Assembly: GCF_038443675.1 (NCBI RefSeq)
Contig: NZ_CP151762.1
Coordinates: 806,001 to 870,000 of the forward strand
Length of the DNA stretch: 64,000 bases
Reading direction: 5' to 3'
Source: Yoonia sp. G8-12
GTDB lineage: Bacteria; Pseudomonadota; Alphaproteobacteria; Rhodobacterales; Rhodobacteraceae
The notes beneath the pieces were generated by a model, which saw only the letters and a program-made list of their open reading frames with translations, made no database searches and was not told the origin of the DNA. Both the position numbers and the translations under genes were made by a program. Of this stretch, positions 43,034 to 52,528 are shown one piece after another. How positions within the stretch are numbered: position 1 is the stretch's first letter; each line of letters begins with the position of its first letter.

Positions 43034-44421
43034 TTGGGGCCGATCATGTCCTCGGGGCGTACCACTTTGTCGAACGTCGCCTCATCCACAAAGCCCAGCT
43101 TGATCGCTTCTTCCTTGAGCGTCGTGCCGTTCTTATGCGCGGTCTTGGCGACCGTTGTGGCGTTGTCATAGCCGATGGTGGGGGCCAGTGCGGTGACCAG
43201 CATCAGCGATTCCCGCATCAGTTTTTCGATCCGTGTCCGATCTGCGCGGATACCGACAACACAGTTATCGGTAAATGTGACTGACGCATCACCCAAAAGC
43301 TGCATGGATTGCAAGACGTTATAAGCCATCATTGGTTTCATCACGTTCAATTCAAAATGCCCCTGCGAGCCTGCGAAACCGACAGCGGCATCATTGCCCA
43401 TGACATGGGCGCAAACCTGCGTCAGCGCTTCGACCTGCGTTGGGTTCACCTTGCCGGGCATGATGGATGAGCCGGGCTCGTTTTCCGGCAACATCAGCTC
43501 GCCCAGACCACAGCGGGGGCCGGACCCCAGCATGCGGATGTCTGCTGCGATTTTATAAAGGCTGACGGCCACGGTTTTCAGCGCGCCTGACATTTCGACC
43601 AAAGCGTCATGGGCGGCCAGCGCCTCGAATTTGTTGGGCGCTGTCACGAAGGGCAGGCCGGTGATCTCGGCCATATGTGCGGCCACGGTTTCACCCCAGC
43701 CTTTGGGTGTGTTCAGGCCGGTGCCGACAGCAGTGCCGCCTTGTGCCAGCTCATAGATCGCGGGCAGGGCGGCTTTGATGCGGCGGATGCCCATCGCGAC
43801 CTGATGAACATAGCCTGAAAACTCCTGACCCAAGGTCAGCGGTGTCGCGTCCATCGTGTGAGTGCGGCCGATTTTGATGATATCGTCGAATTCGGCCTGC
43901 TTGGCCGCCAAGGCGGCGTGCAGTTTTGCAAGGCCCGGCAACAGCACATCATGCGCGGTCATCGCCACGGCAATATGCATGGCGGTCGGGAAGGTATCGT
44001 TGGATGACTGGCCCATGTTGCAGTGATCGTTGGGGTGCACGGGGTCTTTCGATCCGATCACACCGCCCAGCATCTCGATTGCGCGGTTTGAAATCACCTC
44101 GTTGGCGTTCATGTTCGATTGCGTGCCTGAACCAGTTTGCCACACCACCAGTGGAAAGTGGTCATCCAGCTTACCGGCGACCACTTCGGCAGCGGCAGCA
44201 ATGATCGCATCGGCAAGCTCTGCGTCCAGTTTGCCGCGCTCTTTGTTGGCAATCGCGCAGGCCTGTTTGATCACACCGAGGCCGCGCACGATGGCCACTG
44301 GCTGTTTCTCCCATCCAATCGGGAAATTCATGATCGAACGCTGTGTCTGCGCGCCCCAATAGCGGTCGCTGGGTACCTCTAACGGGCCAAAGCTGTCGGT
44401 TTCTGTGCGTGTGTCGGTCAT
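43030..44421 (-). CDS. fumC: Fumarate hydratase, class II
   Basis: Iron-independent, tetrameric enzyme of the TCA cycle converting fumarate and malate. 463 residues. Signatures: DSFGPLEVPSDRYWGAQTQRS, GSGTQSNMNANEVISNRA, PNDHCNMGQSSNDTFPTAMHIA, RTHTMDATPLTLGQEFSGY, GGTAVGTGLN and the catalytic loop GSSIMPGKVNPTQVEA. It leads the fumC-DUF4169-RHH unit and lies 85 bases after the sspB gene on the same strand. Confidence 0.97.
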   Translation of the reverse strand: MTDTRTETDSFGPLEVPSDRYWGAQTQRSIMNFPIGWEKQPVAIVRGLGVIKQACAIANKERGKLDAELADAIIAAAAEVVAGKLDDHFPLVVWQTGSGTQSNMNANEVISNRAIEMLGGVIGSKDPVHPNDHCNMGQSSNDTFPTAMHIAVAMTAHDVLLPGLAKLHAALAAKQAEFDDIIKIGRTHTMDATPLTLGQEFSGYVHQVAMGIRRIKAALPAIYELAQGGTAVGTGLNTPKGWGETVAAHMAEITGLPFVTAPNKFEALAAHDALVEMSGALKTVAVSLYKIAADIRMLGSGPRCGLGELMLPENEPGSSIMPGKVNPTQVEALTQVCAHVMGNDAAVGFAGSQGHFELNVMKPMMAYNVLQSMQLLGDASVTFTDNCVVGIRADRTRIEKLMRESLMLVTALAPTIGYDNATTVAKTAHKNGTTLKEEAIKLGFVDEATFDKVVRPEDMIGPK

Positions 44422-44506
44422 GATATTCCCCTTAGGCTTTTCGCCTTTGACCTATAGGCAGCGGGGGGCGTTTGCGCAATATCGCATCAGCGCCAAGGGC
44501 GTGGGA

Positions 44507-44977
44507 TTACTTGCGAAACTGATCGAGGCTGACGACTTCGGCCTCTTTGGGCGCTTTGTCATCTTCGGGCTCGACCATTTCGTCCATCGGGGCCTCGGCC
44601 ACCTCATCGCTGGCGTCATCTTCGTTCTGCGTTTCAAACCGCAGGCCGAATTCGACAGAAGGGTCCACGAAAGTCTTGATCGCGTCGTAAGGGATATAAA
44701 GCGTCTCTGGGTTGTCACCGAAGTTCAGCGTGATGGTGAAACCCTCATCAGTGACGTCCAGATTGTCAAACCAGTGCTGGATGACCACGGTCATTTCACC
44801 GGGATAGCGGTCTGACAGCCAATCGGCGATTTCGACATCAGGATGCATCGTGTCAAAGGTGATGAAAAAATGATGCTCGCCGGGAAGCCCGCTTTCCTTC
44901 ACATCTGTCAAAACCTGCTGGATCAATCCACGCATGGCGCGGTGCATCAGATTTCCATAGTCGATCGTCGTCGTCAC
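44507..44977 (-). CDS. sspB: SspB-family ClpXP adaptor
   Basis: Tethers tagged substrates, including ssrA-tagged proteins, to ClpXP. 156 residues starting at GTG 44977. MTTTIDYGNLMHRAMRGLIQQVLTDV, HHFFITFDTMHPDVEIADWL and MTVVIQHWFDNLDV are the substrate-binding domain of the alphaproteobacterial SspB; a flexible acidic linker (about 115-145) ends in VVSLDQFRK, the ClpX-binding tail. The tmRNA whose tag it would recognise is encoded 2.1 kb away. Confidence 0.9.
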   Translation of the reverse strand: MTTTIDYGNLMHRAMRGLIQQVLTDVKESGLPGEHHFFITFDTMHPDVEIADWLSDRYPGEMTVVIQHWFDNLDVTDEGFTITLNFGDNPETLYIPYDAIKTFVDPSVEFGLRFETQNEDDASDEVAEAPMDEMVEPEDDKAPKEAEVVSLDQFRK

Positions 44978-45042
44978 GGCTGCGCTCTCCTTGCGGTCTT
45001 GTCGCTAGCATAGGGGATTCGAAGCGGGTTGTAAGGGGGCTT

Positions 45043-46296
45043 TCAGATCCCGCCGGTGATAGCTGCCGCAGCAAGGCTGAGTGCCGCCGAAATAAGCAAA
45101 ACCAGTGGCAGCGGCCAATGACGCCAGAGCAAAAGAAGTGCTGTGATCGCGGCAAGTCCAAGGGCCAGTGGTTGCAGCGTATCAAAATGGGGCCAGATTA
45201 GTCGTAAAGGGCCAAAAGACACCGTTTCCACCTGCCCGAAGAACACATGCAACGCGAACCACAGTGACAGATTGGCGATGACACCAACCACCGCCGCCGT
45301 GATCGCGGCCAGCGCGCCGCGCAAGCGGGGCCGCCCATCCAGCCAGTCAATCAGCGGCGCGCCTGCAAATATCCAGATAAAACACGGCACAAACGTCACC
45401 CAAAGCGTCAGCGCGCCTGCCAGCAGTGCCATCGTCACGCCGCCTTGGGCCATGCCCGCGATCATGCCCACAAATTGCGTCACAAGAATCAGCGGCCCCG
45501 GCGTTGTTTCCGCCAACCCCAAGGCATCCATCATCTGCGGCGTGCTGAGCCAGCCATAGGACACCACCACCTCTTGGGTCATATAGGCAAGCACGGCATA
45601 GGCCCCGCCGAAGGTTACCACCGCAAGGGTTGAGAAGAAAACGCCGACATCCAATAAAAATGCGTTGCCCGATAAACCGATCAGGCCAAAGGGGGCCGCC
45701 CAGATCAAACCGCCCAAAAGCAGGACCATAAGGCTTGAACGCAGACTGCCTGACCGGATTGTCGGTGTGGTGGCCGTACCCGTCTGCCCCAGCGCGCCAA
45801 TCAATGCCGCGACGGCAATAACCAGCGGAAAAGGCAGTGCAAAAAAGAAAAGTGCCACAAAGGCCGCAGCGGCAAGAAACAGATGTGCCGTCCTGACCAG
45901 CGCACGCCGCGCGATTTTCAAAAGGGCTTCGATCACGATAATTACAACCGTTGCCTTCACGCCCAGAAACAGCGCCTGCACCAAGGGCAAATTGCCATAA
46001 GCGCCATAGGCCAGCGCAAGGGCTGCGATCACCAGCGCACCGGGCAGCACGAATAGCCCGCCACCGATCAGCCCGCCGATCATCCCTTGCCGTTTCCAAC
46101 CGGCATAGGTGGCCAGCTGCATTGCCTCAGGCCCCGGCAACAACATGCAAAACGAAAGCGCGCGCAGGAATTGCTCTTCGGTCAACCAGTCGCGTTTTTC
46201 GACCAGTTCTTTGTGCATCAGGGCAATCTGCGCCGCAGGCCCACCAAAAGACAACAGGCCGATCCGCCCGAACACCGCGATAAGCTCAGATGTCAT
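45043..46296 (-). CDS. chrA: Chromate transporter ChrA (two-domain CHR family)
   Basis: 417 residues, about ten hydrophobic segments in two homologous halves. The first half has IGLLSFGGPAAQIALMHKELVEKRDWLTEEQFLRAL and PGPEAMQLATYAGW; the second has VVTFGGAYAVLAYMTQEVV, WLSTPQMMDALGLAETTPGPLILVTQFVG. This is the long-chain CHR layout; members export chromate or act in anion efflux. It lies 17 bases from the DUF1194 gene on the same strand, but no link is obvious. Confidence 0.92.
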   Translation of the reverse strand: MTSELIAVFGRIGLLSFGGPAAQIALMHKELVEKRDWLTEEQFLRALSFCMLLPGPEAMQLATYAGWKRQGMIGGLIGGGLFVLPGALVIAALALAYGAYGNLPLVQALFLGVKATVVIIVIEALLKIARRALVRTAHLFLAAAAFVALFFFALPFPLVIAVAALIGALGQTGTATTPTIRSGSLRSSLMVLLLGGLIWAAPFGLIGLSGNAFLLDVGVFFSTLAVVTFGGAYAVLAYMTQEVVVSYGWLSTPQMMDALGLAETTPGPLILVTQFVGMIAGMAQGGVTMALLAGALTLWVTFVPCFIWIFAGAPLIDWLDGRPRLRGALAAITAAVVGVIANLSLWFALHVFFGQVETVSFGPLRLIWPHFDTLQPLALGLAAITALLLLWRHWPLPLVLLISAALSLAAAAITGGI

Positions 46297-46312
46297 GTGC
46301 GCTCATCCACCT

Positions 46313-46963
46313 CTAGCCGAAAATGCGGCTGATCTCGCGCAGGATTTTCGCGCGGATCGTTGCGGGGTATTCGCGGTGGGTGCGGGCCGTCATGACAAAT
46401 CCGTTACGGGTAATCACTGCACCACGAAAGAAATTCGTGATCGCAAGGCCCATCGATTCAATCGCAATCCCGTTGATGGTCACACCGGCGCGTTCGGCGG
46501 CATTGCGCGCGGCACGCACTTCTGAGCCGCCATTTGGTGTGCCATCGCCCGACACATCAATGACTTTGCGCGCACAGTCAGGTACCTGATCAAAGAGCGT
46601 CAAAGAAAAGAAAATCGCCTCGGCGGGGGCGGTGTCTGACAGGATGAACGCGCGTTCCATCAAGCGGGCCTTTTGGGCGAAACTTTCCACATCCAGTGCT
46701 GTACGCATCTGGGTCCAAGGGATTGACACGGTCTGCTTGTCCACACCTGACCATTGGACGACTGTGAGGTAATTTTCTCCTGCCACCATGGTTTCCACGA
46801 TCTCGGGGTCGCGCAATGCATCGGCCAGCCCGTCCGTCTGCAACCGGTATTCCGCGCTGTCGATCGAATTGGAGACATCCATGGTCAGGATCAAGGCAGT
46901 CTCGCACGCCTGCGATGCCACGGGAAGAAAAGCCACAAGAGAAGCGAAAACAAGCCGGATCAT
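46313..46963 (-). CDS. DUF1194 (VWA-like) secreted protein
   Basis: 216 residues from ATG 46963; the frame continues 14 codons upstream without support. A Sec signal peptide (about 1-19, LVAFLPVASQACE) precedes a von Willebrand A-like domain with the metal-site motif LTMDVSNSIDSAEYRLQ (DxSxS) and KVIDVSGDGTPNGG. DUF1194 proteins are periplasmic and uncharacterised. Followed by chrA on the same strand. Confidence 0.85.
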   Translation of the reverse strand: MIRLVFASLVAFLPVASQACETALILTMDVSNSIDSAEYRLQTDGLADALRDPEIVETMVAGENYLTVVQWSGVDKQTVSIPWTQMRTALDVESFAQKARLMERAFILSDTAPAEAIFFSLTLFDQVPDCARKVIDVSGDGTPNGGSEVRAARNAAERAGVTINGIAIESMGLAITNFFRGAVITRNGFVMTARTHREYPATIRAKILREISRIFG

Positions 46964-47022
46964 CGGCTTATGGTGCGCAGAGCCGCCATCCATTGCAAGT
47001 GACAAGATCGCGCAGCTTTGGC

Positions 47023-47400
47023 AAAAAAGGGGAAGGTGCAGGTTTCTGTTGCCAGGTACCTGCGGACCCCGCCTATGGTCGCAAAACCATAGGGCTTAAG
47101 GTTTCGATATTACGCACAGCTTACGCTGCGAGTGCCATCGGTGCTTTGTTGTCATTTGCAACTAGCTTTGTTGTACCGATAACGGTGGTAACTCACCGGG
47201 ACAAAGCAAAACCCCTTTAGACGTTCGTCGATCCTATTTCGTCCCCATTGCTGCCAAATGAGCAGGTTTTGGTGGAGACGCCGGGTACCGCCCCCGGGTC
47301 CGATCCGCTTATTACGAGCGCGTTTATGTCCATAGTCCCGAAGGACACCTTACACATAGGCCCCGAACAGCGGTCCTGCAAGGGGGTCATGCATTGCGCC
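47023..47400 (-). ncRNA. ssrA: Two-piece (circularly permuted) tmRNA precursor
   Basis: Minus strand. The acceptor piece comes first and ends GGCGTCTCCACCA at 47270, with a T arm CCGGG/CCCGG around loop GGCGGTA. A 23-base intervening segment follows, then the coding piece opens at 47246 with GGGGACG, which pairs with the acceptor strand (one G-T pair). The tag frame is at 47159-47121: ANDNKAPMALAA then TAA. After it come hairpin CCTATGGT/ACCATAGG and further pseudoknot-like pairs, and a T6 run at 47028-47023 that likely ends transcription. The 5' limit near 47400 is approximate. It rescues stalled ribosomes and marks products for ClpXP; SspB is encoded nearby. Confidence 0.9.
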
Positions 47401-47429
47401 GGTTCGGTTTTGCACCTTAAGATCGGGGC

Positions 47430-48068
47430 ATGTGTAACCTTTATTCTTTAACCTCTGCGCAGTCCGCAATCGCGGATCTGGTCAATCTGTGGCGCGATGA
47501 CACGGGCAATTTAGCCGCGCTGACAGGCATTTACCCCGATTACCCCGCACCGGTCATCACCCAAACGCCCCAAGGCCGCGTCATGCAGATGATGCGCTGG
47601 GGGATGCCATCACCTGCGTTCGTCCTGAAGGGGAAGAAGACCGACAAAGGTGTCACCAATGTGCGCAACACGGCATCACCCCACTGGCGGCGCTGGCTTG
47701 GCCCATCGCACCGCTGTGTGGTGCCATTCACCAGCTTTTCTGAATATCAGACCGTCAAAGGCGAGAAGCCGAAAACTGTTTGGTTTGCTCCCACGGGGCC
47801 CCAAAAGACGCTATTCTTTGCAGGGATCTGGACCGAATGGACATCCGTTCGGACGTTGAAAGAAGGCGAGACGACAAATAACCTTTTTGCCTTTCTTACG
47901 GTCGAACCCAACGCAGTTGTCGCGCCCATCCACCCCAAAGCCATGCCTGTGATCCTGCGCAGCCCCGAGGCCATTGCCCATTGGCTGGACGCACCCGTGG
48001 ATGCGGCACTGAAACTGCAACGCCCGTTTCCTGATGACGGGTTAGAGGTGATCGAGGGGCCGGTTTAG
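47430..48068 (+). CDS. SOS response-associated peptidase (SRAP/YedK-HMCES family)
   Basis: Forms a covalent DNA-protein crosslink with abasic sites in single-stranded DNA to shield them. 212 residues. The essential Cys is residue 2 (MCNLYSLTS) after Met removal; further conserved sites are the Asn in NVRNTASPHWRRWL, Glu in FTSFSEYQ and the His in VVAPIHPKAMPVIL. It starts just beyond the tmRNA gene and diverges from it. No SOS box was seen upstream. Confidence 0.9.
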   Translation: MCNLYSLTSAQSAIADLVNLWRDDTGNLAALTGIYPDYPAPVITQTPQGRVMQMMRWGMPSPAFVLKGKKTDKGVTNVRNTASPHWRRWLGPSHRCVVPFTSFSEYQTVKGEKPKTVWFAPTGPQKTLFFAGIWTEWTSVRTLKEGETTNNLFAFLTVEPNAVVAPIHPKAMPVILRSPEAIAHWLDAPVDAALKLQRPFPDDGLEVIEGPV

Positions 48069-48140
48069 GGGGCGGAAATGCGACAAAAATGGGCAGGGAG
48101 TGGAGCTTCGCTGCAGCGTGCACCGACGACTGCTTTGCGG

Positions 48141-48312
48141 GACTATGCTGCCTTTTGCTCACGCGGCTTTTGCTGACGCAGAAACGCTTCGCAGATGCGG
48201 CGCGAGAAATTTGGCGGCGCAGCAGATTTCCCCAGACTGGCCGTTCACGAGCACCAAACCCGTGAGATTTCAGCCTGTCCTTTCGCTGCGACCGGATTCG
48301 ACCAACTAGGCG
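48141..48312 (+). repeat. Left copy of a ~172-bp inverted repeat
   Basis: From GACTATGCTGCC to AACTAGGCG, this stretch recurs in inverse orientation at 60249-60421 with only a handful of differences. It holds a short spurious frame (LPFAHAAFADAETLRRC in both copies) but no credible gene. It starts 73 bases after the SRAP stop and marks the left edge of the accessory region. Confidence 0.85.
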
Positions 48313-48386
48313 CGTACAAAGCGCCATTTCGCCGCAGTAACTTCCAAGGTTTGCTTTACTAGAATTAGGTTCCAGCAATCGAACCC

Positions 48387-48971
48387 TCAATCAAGCGCCG
48401 TGTCTCGCTCAGCACCGCGAAGACGACTAAGTGTAACCGGAGTGACACCGAGAAAAGATGCTATCAAATAGTGACCGAAAAGCCTTTCGTGTCGCGGGAA
48501 ATCTTTCCGAAACCATGCGAGGCGATCTGCGCCGCCAAGTGCGGCGAGGCACCACTCCCGATCAGCCTTGCGAGCCAGTTCTTGCTGCAAAATTCCGTTT
48601 GCCCATTCGCGAATTGGCTTCGATGCTAGCATAAGCTCAGTCAGGGCGCGGCTGTCCATTTGCGCAACCAATGCATCCGCAACCACCTCTATGGAAACGA
48701 GCGAGGTCCCATTTCTGGTTCTCGCAACATTGGGTGCGACCACGCACGGACCAGCGTTAAAGCTAACGCAAACGCCGCGGCCTTCTGGATCGCTAATTTG
48801 GCTCGTGGCGCGCCCATCAAGAATGATGCGCTCCATTGGGTCTGGTTCGCCCTGCGTCGCAATGCGACGCCCCTTTTCGACAAATTCAACATTCCATGCT
48901 GCCGCAAACTCACGCGCTGTGTCTGCATCTAAAGCGTTCGGGGGACACGTCAGAAAGGTAAAGAGGTCCAA
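48387..48971 (-). CDS. Crp/Fnr-family transcriptional regulator
   Basis: 194 residues from TTG 48971, with AAGGA upstream. A cyclic-nucleotide-binding-like beta roll (WNVEFVEKGRRIATQGEPDPMERIILDGRA; about 25-60) and a C-terminal winged helix-turn-helix (HYLIASFLGVTPVTLSRLR; about 167-185). No Cys cluster, so not an oxygen-sensing FNR. Divergent from a four-helix membrane protein gene 80 bases away, its probable target. Confidence 0.8.
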   Translation of the reverse strand: MDLFTFLTCPPNALDADTAREFAAAWNVEFVEKGRRIATQGEPDPMERIILDGRATSQISDPEGRGVCVSFNAGPCVVAPNVARTRNGTSLVSIEVVADALVAQMDSRALTELMLASKPIREWANGILQQELARKADREWCLAALGGADRLAWFRKDFPRHERLFGHYLIASFLGVTPVTLSRLRGAERDTALD

Positions 48972-49051
48972 ATTGCGAATTCCTTATCAAACTATAATGC
49001 CATCTTTGCTCGCGCTCAGTACGACGGTGCCAACGGTAGGGAGAACAACCA

Positions 49052-49597
49052 ATGAATATAACGATACCAACTAAGCAATACGGCCGGCAAGCGGCACTCT
49101 TTGGTCTCGCTGCCGCCGGATTCTATCTGCTGATGATCTTTGGCACTCTGGCGCACATCGAGACCTTATCCGGCCTTCGCCCTTTCGACATGCGCCCCGG
49201 CGGATATTCGGCTGAGCGGGCAAATTCGCTGATCGATGCCTTGGGATCCAGTGGAAGGTGGTACTATCTCACGAGGCAAATCCCACTTGATCTGGTTTAT
49301 CCCACTCTCATGGCGCTGACCTTAGTGTCATTGCTCAAATGGCTTGGGTCATGTGGCGTCAGGCAAAACCTTGTTCGCATTGGAACTTGGTTTTCGATTG
49401 CGGCAGGTATCGCTGACTATCTAGAGAACGCCGGCATCTGCATAATGATCCTGAGTTGGCCAAAAATATCAGCCAACGCTGTCTTGGCGGCAAGTGTAGC
49501 TTCTATGGTGAAATCGGGCTTAACGACGGCTGCTGTCTTGGTCGTCGTGCTTGGTGTGGGTGTTTGGGCGTTCCGAAGGATACGTACTTACGCCTAA
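49052..49597 (+). CDS. Predicted four-helix membrane protein
   Basis: 181 residues, with GGGAG before the ATG. Hydrophobic segments at about 15-34, 83-97, 108-124 and 143-173; a periplasmic or cytoplasmic loop FDMRPGGYSAERANSLIDALGSSGRWYY after the first. No family assigned with confidence. Divergent from the Crp/Fnr-type regulator, which probably controls it. Confidence 0.65.
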   Translation: MNITIPTKQYGRQAALFGLAAAGFYLLMIFGTLAHIETLSGLRPFDMRPGGYSAERANSLIDALGSSGRWYYLTRQIPLDLVYPTLMALTLVSLLKWLGSCGVRQNLVRIGTWFSIAAGIADYLENAGICIMILSWPKISANAVLAASVASMVKSGLTTAAVLVVVLGVGVWAFRRIRTYA

Positions 49598-49811
49598 TCG
49601 ATGCCTGCTGATGGTTCCATTAGCTTTCCTAAACCTAATTCTCGCCACGCGATCCACAATCGGCGGATCTAGGATGCACTGTCTTTCGCGGCTTCAGCAG
49701 TCAACCGGCAAGACGCGGAACGAAGGGGTCGTTCGCCGCAGTGTCGGCGATGTCTGTTTGGAACAACCCAGCCAAGAACCCGGAACTCGATGATATCCGT
49801 TTGATAAGAAA

Positions 49812-50612
49812 ATGACACGAATTGTTTCGTTTTCCGGATCCGGCCTTGACCTGGGTGCTCTGCATTGCGCCATGCTTGCTGCGTTTTCTGACTATATCGT
49901 TCCGTTGCAACCAGATGCAGACACGTTCAAAGTGGCGCTGAGCTCGAGAGGTTTTGACCCCGAGGCGTCCTTCGTCGCCGTTGAAGATGATGAAGTCATC
50001 GGGTTTTGGAACGTCGCGACGCGGAACACCAAACGGTATTTGATAGGCAGCGGAACACGGATTGGCCACAGAGGCCGGAGATTGGCGTCTCGTTTGGGTA
50101 TGGCGGCGATACGTGCGGCGGAGAATGCCGGAATCGAGAACTTTTGGCTTGAGGTTATCGAGGGAAACACAGGCGCTGAACGTCTTTATCGGAAGATGGG
50201 ATTTGGTGTGACCAGGAAGCTCGACTGCTATCGGCTTGATCATCCGTCTCCTGATCGATCCTCATGCGAATTGTCGAATTTCGGCACCGTTGCCAATGTC
50301 ATTCAGCGGTATTCGACCTGGAAGCCATCTTGGCAAAACGCGACGGAATCCCTTTACGGTGCACAGCTGACGCCCTTCCTACATGGAAAAGGCGGAGTCA
50401 TAATCGACGCAGGTGGCCTCGTGCATCAGATTGCCGCCAGCGAGCCCTCGGCTTTGGAAGACCTCCTCGCTGCGGCAGCCACAGTCGGCTCGCTGACATT
50501 GGTCAATGTCGATTCCGCTGACAACGCCTTGTGTTCTCTTGTGCAGAAGCTTGAGGCTCATCGCTTTATCGTTCAGTCTGAAATGTGCCTGTCCTTGCCA
50601 AACGTCTCCTAG
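49812..50612 (+). CDS. GNAT-family N-acetyltransferase
   Basis: 266 residues, longer than a single GNAT domain. The acetyl-CoA site is TRIGHRGRRLASRLGMAAIRAAENAG (about 79-104), followed by FWLEVIEGNTGAERLYRKMGFGV, the classic C-terminal half of the fold. A second, more diverged half (about 155-266) may be a degenerate duplicate GNAT domain. Substrate unknown. Alone on the plus strand in the accessory region. Confidence 0.8.
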   Translation: MTRIVSFSGSGLDLGALHCAMLAAFSDYIVPLQPDADTFKVALSSRGFDPEASFVAVEDDEVIGFWNVATRNTKRYLIGSGTRIGHRGRRLASRLGMAAIRAAENAGIENFWLEVIEGNTGAERLYRKMGFGVTRKLDCYRLDHPSPDRSSCELSNFGTVANVIQRYSTWKPSWQNATESLYGAQLTPFLHGKGGVIIDAGGLVHQIAASEPSALEDLLAAAATVGSLTLVNVDSADNALCSLVQKLEAHRFIVQSEMCLSLPNVS

Positions 50613-50912
50613 CGGTAGTTCGAGCCCGGCGCAGCATCATGCAGTTTTGGGCTCTTCGCGGTCATTCGCTGCGCTGGTCACGAGTGACCGGTTAGGCGCG
50701 TCGCAGCCGTTCGTTGCGGTGCGCATGAACTGACACAACGCGGGACGAAGCAGACTTTCACTTCACTGTAACCAATGGCCGCTTCCATGGTGTCGGTATG
50801 AATGCCCGCAAGGTCGACAAACACGCCCTCACTTGGATTGGGATTATACCTCGACTAACTTATGGGTGCTCATTAGCATTGGGTGGGGCATGACTTGATT
50901 GGAGATAGACAC
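50613..50912. other. Intergenic stretch with repeat relics
   Basis: No gene seen. The part near 50630-50735 (TTTTGGGCTCTTCGCGG ... GCGCATGAACTGAC) resembles in style the decayed repeats at 53.2 and 60.5 kb: short complementary runs, TGGGCTC and GTTCGTTGCGG cores. The rest is AT-richer and probably holds the promoter of the PLP enzyme gene. Confidence 0.4.
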
Positions 50913-52313
50913 GTGTCGAGCAATGAGAAACGGCCACTTAGTGACGATGACCGCATAGCTATGGTGACAGCCGCGCAAGAGGCCGTGGCATATCGTGCTG
51001 GCCTCAACTCATCTACGGTCAAGCCGGAGTTGAGACCTGCCGCTTTCGCATCACAGTTCGACACAACACTTCCCCAACAAGGCGCATCTGCATCATCTGT
51101 GATCGGCAACTTGATAGCCACTGCTAGCAAGGGTCTCCAAGGTCATGCATCCCCACGGTTTTTCGGCTATGTTTGCGGTGGATCTATGCCCGTTGGGGCG
51201 GCAGCGGATTTCCTTGTGACGTCGTGGGGACAGAACGCGGCTTCTTCATGGGAAAGTCCGTCTGCAGCTGTCATCGAACAGACAGTGTGCCAATGGTGTC
51301 TAGAGCTTCTTGGCTTGCCTTTGGAGAGTGGGGTCGGAATTGTTTCAGGGGCCACGGTGGCAAATACCCAAGGTATAATTGCCGCGCGGGACACACTGCT
51401 GAAACGACAGGGATGGGACGTTTATGAAAATGGTCTCTTCGGTGCGCCTGACGTTCCTGTCTTCATCGGTGATGCGGCCCATTCTGCGCCAATGGCTGGC
51501 ATACGCTACGCTGGGCTCGGGCTTGGTCGCGCGACACGCCTTGCAGCAGATGATCAGGGCCGTATTCTGATCGACGCGCTTAGGGCAGCGCTGGCGACCT
51601 GCAAAAATCCTCCGCTAGTTATTCTTCAGGCGGGGCAAATTAACACCGGTGCTTTCGACCCGTTCGCGGAGGCTATCCCGTTGATCCACGAGGCAGGTGG
51701 CTGGGTGCATGTGGACGGTGCGTTCGGACTGTGGGCACATGCTGTGCCCGAATTGCGGGATCGTCTAGCAGGTGTAGATCGCGCAGACAGCTGGGCCGTC
51801 GATCTGCATAAATGGCTTAACGCGCCTTATGACGCAGGGCTTTGCATCGTGCGCGACCGCGCTGACCTCGTCTCCGCGATGAGCGCGCGCGGAGACTATT
51901 TGCCGGAGATTGGAGAGACTTGGGAGCCAAGTGAATCAACCCTCGAGCTCAGCCGTCGCGCGCGAGGCATTCCAAGTTATGCCATCATTAAGCATCTGGG
52001 CGCCAAAGGTGTTCGCGCGATGATCGCGCATCATTGTGCATTAGCGACATACCTGGCGGATCGATTGGCCGCTGAGGCCGACATCACGATAATGAATGAC
52101 GTTGTGCTCAATCAGGTGGCCATAGCCTGCGAGACCGACGAAAAGACGACGACGGTGTTAAAGAGGATTCAAGAGAAGGCACTGGTCTATCCCAGTCATG
52201 GTGTTTGGCTGGGCCGTCAGATTATCCGTGTTTCGATCATCAACCATGCAACAGATTACGCCGATATCGACATTCTAATCGATGAAATTTTAGAGACGTC
52301 TAGAGGCGTTTGA
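50913..52313 (+). CDS. PLP-dependent group II decarboxylase-like protein
   Basis: 466 residues from GTG 50913, favoured because GGAGA lies nine bases ahead; GTG 50883 would add ten residues. The fold type I pattern is clear: GIVSGATVANTQGIIAARD (cofactor phosphate), the Asp in WVHVDGAFGLWAH and the Schiff-base Lys in WAVDLHKWLNAPYDAG (about 308). This is the glutamate/aromatic-amino-acid decarboxylase family. The substrate (amino acid versus other) cannot be told; no transporter or amine pathway adjoins it. Confidence 0.85.
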   Translation: MSSNEKRPLSDDDRIAMVTAAQEAVAYRAGLNSSTVKPELRPAAFASQFDTTLPQQGASASSVIGNLIATASKGLQGHASPRFFGYVCGGSMPVGAAADFLVTSWGQNAASSWESPSAAVIEQTVCQWCLELLGLPLESGVGIVSGATVANTQGIIAARDTLLKRQGWDVYENGLFGAPDVPVFIGDAAHSAPMAGIRYAGLGLGRATRLAADDQGRILIDALRAALATCKNPPLVILQAGQINTGAFDPFAEAIPLIHEAGGWVHVDGAFGLWAHAVPELRDRLAGVDRADSWAVDLHKWLNAPYDAGLCIVRDRADLVSAMSARGDYLPEIGETWEPSESTLELSRRARGIPSYAIIKHLGAKGVRAMIAHHCALATYLADRLAAEADITIMNDVVLNQVAIACETDEKTTTVLKRIQEKALVYPSHGVWLGRQIIRVSIINHATDYADIDILIDEILETSRGV

Positions 52314-52528
52314 TGATCGTCTAAACCAAGCAGAGTCGTTTTCCGGATCACGATAATAACTCAGGCACCCAAAGCAAAAACTAAGGCTAAACTGTATGAG
52401 TTTCCTGAAGCGGACATTCGTGCAAGCTACAAGATCCTGCAATGAGGGCTCGCTACCGCCGACCGTGGCATGAAATTCCTAGGTCCGTTCTGGGTTGGCG
52501 AACGGCAGCAACCGCCGGCCAACGACAT

